NCBI GenBank assembly: GCA_035653615.1
Contig: DASRBN010000003.1
Span: 62,001 to 126,000, forward strand
Source: Ktedonobacteraceae bacterium
Lineage (GTDB): Bacteria; Chloroflexota; Ktedonobacteria; Ktedonobacterales; Ktedonobacteraceae
DNA: 64,000 nt
Direction: 5' to 3'
Shown here: piece by piece, positions 1 to 8,496 of the stretch
Position numbering within the stretch: the first letter of the stretch is position 1
Layout of the letters: each line of letters starts with the position of its first letter
Program-made: the position numbers and the translations under genes
The notes under the pieces: model-generated
Databases searched by the model: none
Told to the model about the DNA's origin: nothing
What the model saw: only the letters and a program-made list of their open reading frames with translations

Positions 1-362
1 GATCCACCGTCATTGGCGTCTTCAGCAGTGAAGGAATAGCGCGGCAGGCGGTGCATGATTTGCAGCAGGCAGGGTTTGACTCGAACCAGATATACTATGC
101 AGACCCTTACGGAAGCGCAAAGAAAGACTTCTGGCAGGGGTTCAAACATTTCTTCTCCGGCCGTAGAGGTAGTGTTTCTGAACAGAACGTGGCAAATGAA
201 CTCGATGAACTGGGCTTGCCTCGCAACGAGGTTCAGTATTATGAGCAAGAGTTCAAAGATGGAAATTATATCGTCGCTGTGCATGCCCCTGGCCGCGAGC
301 AAGAGGCATTGAGCATTCTACGCAGTGATGGCGCTTACAACTACGATGTTGAGATTCATTGA
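1..362 (+). CDS. General stress protein 17M-like domain protein (5' end outside window)
   Basis: The reading frame is open from the first bases of the window (reading STVIGVFSSEGIARQAVHDL from base 3) to the stop at 360-362, so the true start lies upstream. The opening strand-helix pattern, V-I-G-V-F followed by A-x-x-A-V-x-x-L-x-x-A-G-F, is typical of the YflT/general stress protein 17M-like domain. That domain is a small alpha/beta fold found in heat- or stress-induced proteins of unknown biochemistry. A second similar half can be seen around E-Y-Y-E-Q-E-F-K-D-G-N-Y-I-V-A-V. A GTG at 51 is in frame but sits inside the domain, so it is not the start. Family assignment is moderate; function is unknown. 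Confidence 0.7.
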   Translation, partial: STVIGVFSSEGIARQAVHDLQQAGFDSNQIYYADPYGSAKKDFWQGFKHFFSGRRGSVSEQNVANELDELGLPRNEVQYYEQEFKDGNYIVAVHAPGREQEALSILRSDGAYNYDVEIH

Positions 363-382
363 ACTCTTCGCGCGGGCACTTC

Positions 383-1030
383 TTACGCCAGGCTCTTTGA
401 TTCATCCCACGAAACAGAGGCGACCAGCACAATCAGCGCAAGCACACCGGCAATGTCGGCGGTGTCGCGGAAGAGCAACTGGTTGGCGGCGGGCACATAA
501 TCTTGTAGCATGAACATCAGGTAGTCGGTAGTGAACAAGAAGAATGCACTGCTCATGAACAGGCTGAAGCGCGCTGGCTGGTTGGTGTACGCCCAGAAGT
601 AACCGCAGAGAATGAGAATACAGACGCTGACCCGCGCGAAGCCGAGCAATGCGCGTGCCGTAATGGCAATTGGCGGTAGGGCGGGGGATAGCAGCAAGAG
701 TATCAAAAGCAGGGCGAAGGTTATGATATTCAAATTCATCAGACCACGCAGGTAGCTATCCGAACTTTGTGCCAGGCTGAGCAAGATAAATAAAAAGCCA
801 ATCGTTTGTCCGATGTATAAGAACCAATCAGTTTGCAAGTGTACTACTGTAATGTAGTTGGCGGTGTAATCGGCCGCGGCAGAGATACACACAAGCAACA
901 TCGACAACCCCAGGATAAAGAGGCGGTACTGGCGGAAATGCGCGTAAATATCAAACGAACGCACCGAGATAAACAACGATACCAGACACAGCGACACATC
1001 CAGCAGGTTGGGTATCACATTATTATTCAT
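383..1030 (-). CDS. Seven-helix integral membrane protein of unknown function
   Basis: This 215-residue protein is almost wholly hydrophobic, with about seven predicted transmembrane segments and short polar loops. The start ATG at 1030 follows a good AAGGAG ribosome binding site about ten bases upstream. The architecture resembles the membrane modules of bacterial sensory 7TM proteins or sigma-factor-associated membrane proteins, but no diagnostic motif was found. It lies about 75 bases downstream of the GAF-like gene on the same strand, so the two probably form a small operon. Function not recognised. Confidence 0.7.
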   Translation of the reverse strand: MNNNVIPNLLDVSLCLVSLFISVRSFDIYAHFRQYRLFILGLSMLLVCISAAADYTANYITVVHLQTDWFLYIGQTIGFLFILLSLAQSSDSYLRGLMNLNIITFALLLILLLLSPALPPIAITARALLGFARVSVCILILCGYFWAYTNQPARFSLFMSSAFFLFTTDYLMFMLQDYVPAANQLLFRDTADIAGVLALIVLVASVSWDESKSLA

Positions 1031-1105
1031 GAAGTTGCTTCTCCTTCCAGATCACTACATATCATACCTGATCTACTATCCGCATACGGGCCGGTGTTCC
1101 CCTTA

Positions 1106-2014
1106 CTAGAATCCTTCAACACGCACGCCCTGGGGAGTGTATAGTTCTATATATTGCAAGGACAACAGTATCTGTAGCGCCTTGTATGCTTCCTGCATCG
1201 TCATAGAGGCATCGGTGCAAATCTCGGTCACCGATTTACGGCTATCTATGGCATCATAAAAGCGCCGCGCTAACCTATCTGAGATCACGACCGGACTGGC
1301 AAAAGGATTACTGGAAAGCATCAAGCGTGCATCCTGTTTTTTGTGCGGAATCAGTTCCGCCAGCGCCGGTAGTGTTCCTGATGAGGACTGCTCCTGGCCT
1401 GCTGTTACGTTGCCAGCATTGCCAGTGACGGTGCTGAAAAGGCCCCGGCCTTCGGCGACCGCGATGGCCTGTTCGAGGATGATGCTCATGGTTGAGACCA
1501 GTTCGCGCTGTGGATAGTGCGTCATAAACAACAATGCCACTATCACCATTTGAGCCGGAGGGCCGGAAGGAAGAAACTGCTGCCCGGGCCGCGCATACAT
1601 GTTCCTGCTACTGAAGCAACAGATGCAAAAATGCAATCCATAGCGTTTCAATAATGATGCCAGGTATTGAGGGAATACCTGCTCCACCGGCTGGGCAAAA
1701 GGGGCGCCTGCTCCCCTGGCGATTTGTTCCACGGTGGGGGCAACCTTCTCGCCGATGATATGCACCGGTTGTGAAGGGTCGCGGTAGTCCATTGCTCGCA
1801 ATTGAGCCGGAGAGCGAGCAGAGCGGGAATTCTCGCATGTCCAGAATTGAGCAATTGATACGTCGAAGCTTTGAGTGACGACAGAGCCTAGCCACTGAAA
1901 CATTTGCTCAGGCGCGTGCATATTGTCAATCACCTGCCGCAGCTGCGTCAGGATGGTCAGGCGATACCCTCGGATATTCTGTGGAAAGAAGGTATCATCG
2001 GCCCTTGCCATCAT
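1106..2014 (-). CDS. GAF-like sensory protein with C-terminal winged-helix-like segment
   Basis: This 302-residue soluble protein starts at ATG 2014 (a second ATG follows directly) behind AAGGAGG. Residues about 15-190 read like a GAF sensor domain: it begins with a helix of the kind T-I-L-T-Q-L-R-Q-V-I-D-N-M and ends in a long helix typical of GAF linkers. The last 60 residues (R-L-A-R-R-F-Y-D-A-I-D to the end) resemble the helical helix-turn-helix fold seen in PqqD/response-type regulators (S-V-T-E-I-C followed by a short recognition helix). A cluster of cysteines (CICCF) lies mid-domain and could bind a cofactor. It probably works with the adjacent membrane protein. Assignments are inference from sequence pattern only. 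Confidence 0.6.
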   Translation of the reverse strand: MMARADDTFFPQNIRGYRLTILTQLRQVIDNMHAPEQMFQWLGSVVTQSFDVSIAQFWTCENSRSARSPAQLRAMDYRDPSQPVHIIGEKVAPTVEQIARGAGAPFAQPVEQVFPQYLASLLKRYGLHFCICCFSSRNMYARPGQQFLPSGPPAQMVIVALLFMTHYPQRELVSTMSIILEQAIAVAEGRGLFSTVTGNAGNVTAGQEQSSSGTLPALAELIPHKKQDARLMLSSNPFASPVVISDRLARRFYDAIDSRKSVTEICTDASMTMQEAYKALQILLSLQYIELYTPQGVRVEGF

Positions 2015-2296
2015 CCTGAAGTCCTCCTTCGAATAAACTGCCCGGCGTCTGAACTCCTTACTTGACGTAATAAACCTTCTTAAGAATAGCAGACAAAATG
2101 TGTCTCATCAATACTTATAGGAATAACGTACTAGAGCATTACCAGGATGATACAGAAAGCAGTATACTACTCAGCAATGGGTGTGGTATGCCATGAAAAA
2201 GGCTCTCTCGCACGTCCCGGTCACTTTTTCACAGCATACGCTGAGTAAGGTTAATTTGTAGTTGGACGGATTTTAGTTAGGGGAGGTACTAGTGCA

Positions 2297-3727
2297 ATGG
2301 CAACGACGAATATTTCTACCGTTCCGGGGTTTGAGCCGGGTATTGAGACAGGCGCTGAGACGCGCGAACTTCAACCGGGTATCGAGACACGCGGTATTGC
2401 ACGCGTACCGGCGAGCGAGCGAGCGCACTTTCGTATCCTCGATAATTTTACGATGTGGCTCTCAGCTAACCTGGTCATCTCTACAGTGGCGCTGGGTGCG
2501 ATTGCCAATAGTGTATTTGCGCTTGGCTTTTGGGACAGCGTGCTGGCGATTCTTCTTTTTAATCTTCTCGGTGCCCTGCCGGTAGCCTTCTTGTCGACGC
2601 TGGGGCCCAAACTCGGCCTGCGCCAGATGACGATTTCCCGCTTCTCATTCGGCTGGGTTGGCGCCATGATCATGGTTATCTTCAATGTCGCGGCATGCAC
2701 CGGCTGGTCCACGGTGAATGTGATTGTTGGTGGCCAGCTGGTACAGGCGCTCAGTAATGGAGCGATTCCACAACCGGTAGGTGTGCTTGTCATTTGTGTC
2801 CTGACGACGATAGCCAGTATCTATGGTTATAAGTACATTCACCGCTACGAACGCTATGCCTGGGTTCCCATGGCTATCATTTTCTTTATCCTGGTGGCTG
2901 TATCCGCACCCAAATTTACCATTCCACCTACCCCTGCATTAAGCGTAGCCGAACTTGCCTCTTTCGTTTCGTTCGGCGGAGCCATTTTTGGCTTTGCGGT
3001 TGGTTGGAGTTCCTATGCTTCCGATTATTCCGTCTATCAGCCTGAAAATACCCCTGCGCGCCGTGTTTTTCTCTTTACCTACCTGGGTGTGGTCGTGCCC
3101 TGCATTATCTTAGAAATCGTGGGTATGGCCCTTGCTTTCGCCTTCATGGATCAACAGGGAGGAGGATTGTTAACTGCAGCCGCCAGGCCATTGGGTGGTT
3201 TTGGTACCTTCCTGGTTCTGTTGCTGACCCTCAGTGTCGTCGCCAACAACATCCCCAACGACTACAGCCTCAGCCTGTCGATGCAGGTGCTTGGGAAACC
3301 TTTCCAGCGCATCAACCGCTCAGTCTGGGCTTTGATCGCTGCCGTCATTTACGTCCTCATTGCCGTGGGCGTTGGCGGTAACTTTAATGAGACGCTTTCC
3401 AACTTCCTGGATATCATCGCTTACTGGTTGGGTCCCTGGTCGATCATCCTGGTCCTGGAACACTTCGTCTTCCGTCGCGGAAACTATAATGTCGAAGATT
3501 GGAATAACCGGCGCAGGCTGCCGATTGGCTGGGCGGCGATCATCTCCTTCCTGATCGGCGTAGGAGGAGTGCTACTTGGGGCCGCGCAGCTGTATTATGT
3601 CGGGCCCATTGCCAAACTATTCAATCCGCCATACGGTATGGACATCGGCTTCGAGCTTGGCGTCATCTTTACCGCTCTCGCCTACCTGGTGCTGCGCCGT
3701 CTCGAGCTCTCCATCTCAAGGCGCTAA
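2297..3727 (+). CDS. NCS1 family nucleobase/cation symporter (cytosine/purine/hydantoin permease)
   Basis: This 476-residue transporter has about twelve membrane segments. It should import a nucleobase, allantoin or hydantoin-like compound with H+ or Na+. The family signature is visible in the first helices: D-N-F-T-M-W-L-S-A-N-L-V-I-S-T, then G-P-K-L-G-L-R-Q-M at helix 2-3, and the S-F-G-G-A-I-F-G-F-A-V-G-W region. The N-terminal 45 residues are polar and contain a duplicated P-G-x-E-x/P-G-I-E-T motif, which is unusual. The ATG at 2297 follows GGGGAGG. A nitrilase-fold gene lies downstream on the same strand after a strong hairpin, a pairing often seen in pyrimidine or hydantoin catabolism. 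The substrate cannot be fixed from sequence. Confidence 0.88.
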   Translation: MATTNISTVPGFEPGIETGAETRELQPGIETRGIARVPASERAHFRILDNFTMWLSANLVISTVALGAIANSVFALGFWDSVLAILLFNLLGALPVAFLSTLGPKLGLRQMTISRFSFGWVGAMIMVIFNVAACTGWSTVNVIVGGQLVQALSNGAIPQPVGVLVICVLTTIASIYGYKYIHRYERYAWVPMAIIFFILVAVSAPKFTIPPTPALSVAELASFVSFGGAIFGFAVGWSSYASDYSVYQPENTPARRVFLFTYLGVVVPCIILEIVGMALAFAFMDQQGGGLLTAAARPLGGFGTFLVLLLTLSVVANNIPNDYSLSLSMQVLGKPFQRINRSVWALIAAVIYVLIAVGVGGNFNETLSNFLDIIAYWLGPWSIILVLEHFVFRRGNYNVEDWNNRRRLPIGWAAIISFLIGVGGVLLGAAQLYYVGPIAKLFNPPYGMDIGFELGVIFTALAYLVLRRLELSISRR

Positions 3728-3744
3728 GAGCCATCGAGCCTATA

Positions 3745-3825
3745 ATGAGTTGTAACAGAATGCTCCGGCAATAGGACGATTGGTCGCGCCCATCGCCGTT
3801 GCCGGAGCATTCTGTTACAACTCAT
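3745..3825 (+). terminator. 27-bp perfect inverted repeat downstream of the NCS1 permease
   Basis: Bases 3745-3771 and 3799-3825 are exact reverse complements (27 bp, loop 27 nt), beginning ATGAGTTGTAACAGAATG. The hairpin starts 17 bases after the permease stop. It has no T-run, so it may act as a stabilising 3' hairpin rather than a classical terminator. A second 27-bp perfect hairpin with a shared ATGAGTT core follows the second proS gene at 40654-40720. Confidence 0.75.
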
Positions 3826-3961
3826 CACCGGCTCCAGGGATAGCCGTAATTATTTCGCCGACTCCATCACGTGATGACCCGGAACTGTGATATAACAAAA
3901 TGAGAGCCGTACTATCCATTTCTGTTGTATTGTTGTTCCACAGACACAAAAGGAGCATCGC

Positions 3962-5029
3962 ATGATCAAGCCCTACACCGCCGTCGGACTCATCCCCACG
4001 GTGCGGGGTATTCGCACCCGCGCCGATATCAAACGCAACCTGGAACACCTCTCGCACCTGGTCAAGGCTGCCTCCTGGCTTTCTAGCCTCGATCTGCCTG
4101 TGCGCCTCATCGCTTTTCCCGAAGGCGCGCTGCAGGGGTTTAACGATGAGGTACTTGATCTCGATCATGTCCAATTTGCCAGGGAAGGCGCTATCGACAT
4201 TCCTGGCGAAGAGACAGATTTTCTGGGTAATATTGCCAAACAGTACAATGCGTTCATCATGGCTCAGGCCAAAGCGCGTCACCCCGAAATACCAGATCGC
4301 TTTTTCAATGTCGGCTTCATCATCAACCCGCAAGGTGAAGTCATCCTCAAACACTACAAGGTCTCCCCGCTCTTTCCTGTAGAACACTCGGTTTGCCCGC
4401 ATGATATCTGGGACTGGTGGATTGAGCGCTATGGAAGAAACCTGGATGCATTCTGGCCGGTAGTGGATACCGAAATCGGTCGCTTGGGCATCATGATGGC
4501 CAATGAGGGATCGTATCCTGAAAACGCCAGGGCGCTAGCCATGAACGGTGCCGAAGTGGTCTATCGCGCATCCTATCCTCACCCCGCCACCGGAAACGAA
4601 CTATTTGAAATCCAGAGCCGTGCTCGCGCGCTGGATAACAACATGTACATTGTCGCCCCCAACATGGGTACGTACTATCTCTTCCCGGAAGAGGATACGC
4701 CCATTGATACATTTGGTGGCCGCTCGTTCATTATCAACTACAAGGGGCAGATCGTCGGCAAACAGGAATATGGCGCCGGCTCGACCTACGTCGGCGGGGT
4801 CATTGACATCGAAGCCCTGCGCGATCATCGTGCCCGCGCCCAATGGGATAACTGGATGAAAGACTTGCGCACCGAACTCTACCAGATGCTCTATGAGCAG
4901 CCGATTTACCCCAAAAACCTCTACCTCAACCGGGAGCCGATGAAACACGCCGAGTACCGCGAGCAGGTTATTCAGAAGCAGATCGACCTGATGCACGAAC
5001 GCGGCATCTGGGTCAAACCGGAGCGATAA
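3962..5029 (+). CDS. Nitrilase-superfamily (carbon-nitrogen hydrolase) protein lacking the catalytic cysteine
   Basis: This 355-residue protein has a full nitrilase/amidase fold. It starts at ATG 3962 behind AAAGGAG. The first two catalytic residues are present: Glu54 in A-F-P-E-G-A-L-Q-G and Lys133 in L-K-H-Y-K-V-S-P. At the nucleophile position, where the family reads G-x-x-I-C-Y-D/E, this protein reads G-I-M-M-A-N-E-G-S-Y-P-E-N-A-R, so Ala180 (codon gcc) replaces the cysteine. The rest of that elbow, including P-E-x-A-R and N-G-A-E-V, is conserved. It is either a non-hydrolytic paralogue or uses another chemistry. It follows an NCS1 permease, suggesting nucleobase-, hydantoin- or amide-related metabolism. 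No frameshift or other sign of decay is visible. Confidence 0.85.
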   Translation: MIKPYTAVGLIPTVRGIRTRADIKRNLEHLSHLVKAASWLSSLDLPVRLIAFPEGALQGFNDEVLDLDHVQFAREGAIDIPGEETDFLGNIAKQYNAFIMAQAKARHPEIPDRFFNVGFIINPQGEVILKHYKVSPLFPVEHSVCPHDIWDWWIERYGRNLDAFWPVVDTEIGRLGIMMANEGSYPENARALAMNGAEVVYRASYPHPATGNELFEIQSRARALDNNMYIVAPNMGTYYLFPEEDTPIDTFGGRSFIINYKGQIVGKQEYGAGSTYVGGVIDIEALRDHRARAQWDNWMKDLRTELYQMLYEQPIYPKNLYLNREPMKHAEYREQVIQKQIDLMHERGIWVKPER

Positions 5030-5057
5030 GCTAGCTTTATGGCTATCCCAGCGAAAA

Positions 5058-5089
5058 AGAGGCCAGGACCATACATAGCCCTGGCCTCT
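5058..5089 (-). terminator. Rho-independent terminator of the M23 peptidase gene
   Basis: A 10-bp stem (AGAGGCCAGG at 5058-5067 with CCTGGCCTCT at 5080-5089) lies between two convergent genes. Read on the minus strand the stem is followed by TTTTTC, which fits a terminator for the large gene ending at 5101. Confidence 0.8.
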
Positions 5090-5100
5090 CTCCATATACC

Positions 5101-8100
5101 CTACGACCCCAGCCCCATACTGGTATACCCTCCCGTCATCCCAGCACCGTTATTGAAGAACATTGCCTGCTCCACCACCAGCGGCGCCGTCGCATACACT
5201 GCCATCCCAACCATGGTATTCACTCCCACCTCATTCACCAGAGTAATCGTCATCCTTGAATGAGCGGCCAGCGTATATGTCTTCACGATTGGCTGGCCCG
5301 CAGCCGTGTAATAGACGACCTGCATGATGGCTGCCGACGCGTTGGGATTGGCTATAGCGAGCGCTTCCATATGCCCGCTGCCGGTATCGCCGCGCGCAAT
5401 ATACCAGCTTGTATGAGCGTTCGTGCTGCCCATAGAGGTGGTGCTGCCGGAGAGCGATCCCAGGTAGTTGAAGAAGGTTTGCCGCTCGGCGATGATGGGC
5501 GCGTTTGCCGTGATTGTGGTGGCATGCAGCACCGGGCCGAGAGCGCTATTGACATTGACCTCGATGCGAGTCCTGGCGGGTACGACAACGTTTGAAGTAA
5601 TCACGCGTCCATCCGTTGTCAGGTAGTGAATCTGCGTGCTGGCAACGCTCTGTGCCGGGTTTGCCAGCACCAGGCGTTCGATAAAGCCCGGGTTGGTATC
5701 CCCTTCGCCGAAGTACCAGGTCTTTTGTGGCGCGGTAGCCCCGATAGTAGCGCTGCCGCCGCGCATCTTGCTGGCGACAAGGTATTCATCGCGCTCGACG
5801 AGCAGGGGTGTGCTGGCGCTGATGATCATACCGAACTGCTGGTTGGGTAGAGCGCTGTTAAGGACAATGGTGGATCGAGCGTGCGCCGGGATCGTATACA
5901 CTTTGCTCTGCGAGGGTGTATGCGCGTTCGGCAACGTGGTCACCGTAAGTTTCGCGGGCTGCGTTGATGGGTTCATGACCGAGAGCAGGGTATTCCAGCC
6001 GTAGGTCGTGTTGGCTTCGGCAAAGTACCAGCTGCTAGACAGGATGGATGACCCCATACTGTCGGTGGCGGCAACAAAGCCGCCTTTTTGCGTATACATT
6101 GTGCGCTCGGCCACGAACGGCATATTTCCCTGTACGATCATGCTCACCGATTTATTCGCGCCCGCTTCCTGGTTGATGTTCAATACCTGCACCGATTGCG
6201 CCGGGATGCTGTAGACGTTGGTACGACTGGTACTGTCTGAATACAGGTAGGTGATTGTAATAGTGGCCTGCGCAGCCGAAGGATTGGTCAACGTCAGGTA
6301 TTCGGTTGTGCCGCTGCCCGTATAGCCCTCGGCGAAGTAGTAGACCCTGGGCAGGCCGGGCACGATGGCAACCTGCGTTGTGAGCGGCGTGGCACCCTGC
6401 GAGGCGAATGAGATGCCCTGCTGCCAACAATCCAGCACCAGTGAGTAACTTCCGGCCAGCGCGGGCGCGTGCAGTGTGAGCGGGATAGAGACCGTGGCGC
6501 CTGGGAGAACATCGTTGGGCAGTATGCCTGTCTGCCAGAGCGCGTCACCTGGAGCGGGACTTGCGACGTGTCCGTTGCCGTCCAGCCATGTGTAACCAAG
6601 CGCCACGCTATTGCTGCCGGACGCGGGCCAGGTCAGCGCACCGGTATTCTGGACGCTGACCTGCACCTGTACCGTAGCGCCAGGAGTCAGGGTCGAGGGC
6701 AGCGATAGCGGGCTGAACTTCTCGCCATAGCGGAACACGTTGACTGCATCGTTCTTCACCTGCGCTCCATGTTGCGAAAAAGGCGTAGAATCCTGGATCA
6801 TGTCCCATTGCAGCGTATAGCTTGCGGCCTGCGCGGGAGCCTGCACGGGTACCGTTAATGACAGACTGGTGTTGGTGGCAACATCCTGCGGCAAACTCGC
6901 CGGAGTTCCGGTGGCGATCACCTGGTTCTGCGCGTTAAGCCAGCGATAGATCACCTGAACCGGGTCCGAGCCGGACGCGCTCCAGGTGAAGTTACCGGTA
7001 TTTTTGAGCGTGATGTTTACAGTATTCATAGTACCGGGCAGCATAGCGGGTGGCGTGCCATCGCTGGTCACAGAAAAGCCGTAGGTCTTCGAGGGTGGCG
7101 GGGGAGATTGTACCGAGACGGGAACGAATTCTATGCCATCGGCGGCCAGTTGCGCGCCATTTTCACCCGTCGCGTTGCTGAGGACGACCCGGCCATTCGC
7201 GCCCGCTGAGAAGTAGTACGTGCCCAGGCCGATCCACTGCGGCCCCGTATTCTCCCAGCTATATGGCCCTTGAAACGAGCCGATATGCGATTCATCGACA
7301 TATACCGTCGAAGTTACCTGCGTCCCGGGATGGTTAGGATCGGCGCTATAGATGGTATAAGGCGCCCAGCTGCTGCTCGCGTAGGTATCATCGACAAAAA
7401 CGCCCACTTCATAGTAGCCGTCGGCGGGCAGTTGAGGCTGCCACGTGGCGATGGCCGTAGCAGAGCCGCTCGTAGTTGGCGTCCAATGCAGATCTCCCTC
7501 GATGTCAGAGCTAGCTGTTGCCACATTCCACGTACCCGTGCTGCTCCAACCTGCCTGGCCATCATCAACCAGCGTGGCGCCGGGGTAGACGGAACTACCG
7601 TCGGCGCTGAGGTCAGGGATAGTATTGTTCGTGCCTGGATTGCTGACCCACAGGTAGTTGTCCGGCACAACGTTGGGGTCGGGATAGTTGCCACTCCAGC
7701 CAAATGGATCGGTTGCGCTCCAGGTGCCGGCATAGTAGGTCGCCATGTGCAGGTGCGGGCCTGTAGAGGAGCCCGTTGTGCCGCTTGTACCGATCTGCCA
7801 TTGCGTTCCCACCTGTTCTCCGGTGTGTACAAGAATAGCGCTCAGGTGTCCATAGGCGGTGTAGTAGCCATTACCATGATCGATGGCTACCCATAAGCCC
7901 AGCGAACTATTATGATCGAGCGGGTTGTACCAGCCGGCGCGGATGACCGTGCCTGCCGCCGCGCTCAGAACCGGCTCAAATCGCATATCCAGATCATAGC
8001 CGTTATGCCCATCGTAGCAATTGACGCCTCCTGTACAGGAACCGATAGAAACATGCGTCCATTTCGCCCCGTCATAGCGTACAAAGACGCCGTCATTGGA

Positions 8101-8400
8101 ATACCACGGCTGATCGTGATCGACAAACGAGACGGTGCGCTGGGCGATGCTCTGGCTCCCATAATAGGGCCGGTGCATGAAAGGCGTGGGTGCGCTGTTG
8201 TATTTCTGGATGGCCTTGATTTGGTGGGTGGTCACAAGAGCCGCCCCTACGTGACTATATCTGGGCGTGGCGAAGGTGATGATAGTCCCTCCCAGAATGC
8301 TCGTTACGATAACGAGCAGGATGAGGAGATGCGCGGTGAGGCGACCTTTATGCTCACCTGCTAGTAAGATAGCTACGAAACGTTCTAATCGATGTCTCAT
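5101..8400 (-). CDS. Secreted multi-domain M23 (LytM) peptidase with golvesin-like, NBR1-Ig-like and DUF5719-like repeats
   Basis: This is a 1099-residue envelope protein. One N-terminal membrane segment (about residues 22-45) serves as signal or anchor. Residues about 130-240 form a LytM/M23 zinc endopeptidase domain with the metal ligands H-N-G-Y-D and H-L-H in place, so peptidoglycan cleavage is plausible. Next come a golvesin/Xly-type beta domain (about 265-420), two Ig-like NBR1-type domains (about 440-560 and 560-690), and four consecutive DUF5719-like repeats, each opening with W/Y-Y-F/I-A-E/R-G and closing near S-x-G-S/T. The repeats probably form an extended surface-adhesive stalk. 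It lies upstream of a beta-propeller gene and a FemAB gene on the same strand, supporting an envelope role. Domain borders are approximate. Confidence 0.85.
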   Translation of the reverse strand: MRHRLERFVAILLAGEHKGRLTAHLLILLVIVTSILGGTIITFATPRYSHVGAALVTTHQIKAIQKYNSAPTPFMHRPYYGSQSIAQRTVSFVDHDQPWYSNDGVFVRYDGAKWTHVSIGSCTGGVNCYDGHNGYDLDMRFEPVLSAAAGTVIRAGWYNPLDHNSSLGLWVAIDHGNGYYTAYGHLSAILVHTGEQVGTQWQIGTSGTTGSSTGPHLHMATYYAGTWSATDPFGWSGNYPDPNVVPDNYLWVSNPGTNNTIPDLSADGSSVYPGATLVDDGQAGWSSTGTWNVATASSDIEGDLHWTPTTSGSATAIATWQPQLPADGYYEVGVFVDDTYASSSWAPYTIYSADPNHPGTQVTSTVYVDESHIGSFQGPYSWENTGPQWIGLGTYYFSAGANGRVVLSNATGENGAQLAADGIEFVPVSVQSPPPPSKTYGFSVTSDGTPPAMLPGTMNTVNITLKNTGNFTWSASGSDPVQVIYRWLNAQNQVIATGTPASLPQDVATNTSLSLTVPVQAPAQAASYTLQWDMIQDSTPFSQHGAQVKNDAVNVFRYGEKFSPLSLPSTLTPGATVQVQVSVQNTGALTWPASGSNSVALGYTWLDGNGHVASPAPGDALWQTGILPNDVLPGATVSIPLTLHAPALAGSYSLVLDCWQQGISFASQGATPLTTQVAIVPGLPRVYYFAEGYTGSGTTEYLTLTNPSAAQATITITYLYSDSTSRTNVYSIPAQSVQVLNINQEAGANKSVSMIVQGNMPFVAERTMYTQKGGFVAATDSMGSSILSSSWYFAEANTTYGWNTLLSVMNPSTQPAKLTVTTLPNAHTPSQSKVYTIPAHARSTIVLNSALPNQQFGMIISASTPLLVERDEYLVASKMRGGSATIGATAPQKTWYFGEGDTNPGFIERLVLANPAQSVASTQIHYLTTDGRVITSNVVVPARTRIEVNVNSALGPVLHATTITANAPIIAERQTFFNYLGSLSGSTTSMGSTNAHTSWYIARGDTGSGHMEALAIANPNASAAIMQVVYYTAAGQPIVKTYTLAAHSRMTITLVNEVGVNTMVGMAVYATAPLVVEQAMFFNNGAGMTGGYTSMGLGS

Positions 8401-8450
8401 GTGTTTAGTTCCTGATAAAAAGTGGTCTTGCTGGCCTGTTTGTGGTTAAC

Positions 8451-8496
8451 CGGGGGCCGATAAATCGGCGCTGCCCGCGATAAATCGGGGCCTACG
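8451..8496. repeat. GGGGCCGATAAATCGGC-type palindromic repeat (family D)
   Basis: Two copies of a CGATAAATCGG core in a compact palindromic unit. The unit overlaps the end of the beta-propeller gene, whose TAG stop (8492-8494) lies inside the repeat border. Related copies occur at 28934-28978 and, in frame inside the hybrid kinase gene, at 30234-30290. Confidence 0.7.

Noticed and set aside
3815..4402. Minus-strand frame overlapping the nitrilase-like gene
   Set aside because: It lies over a recognised family on the other strand and includes half of a hairpin.
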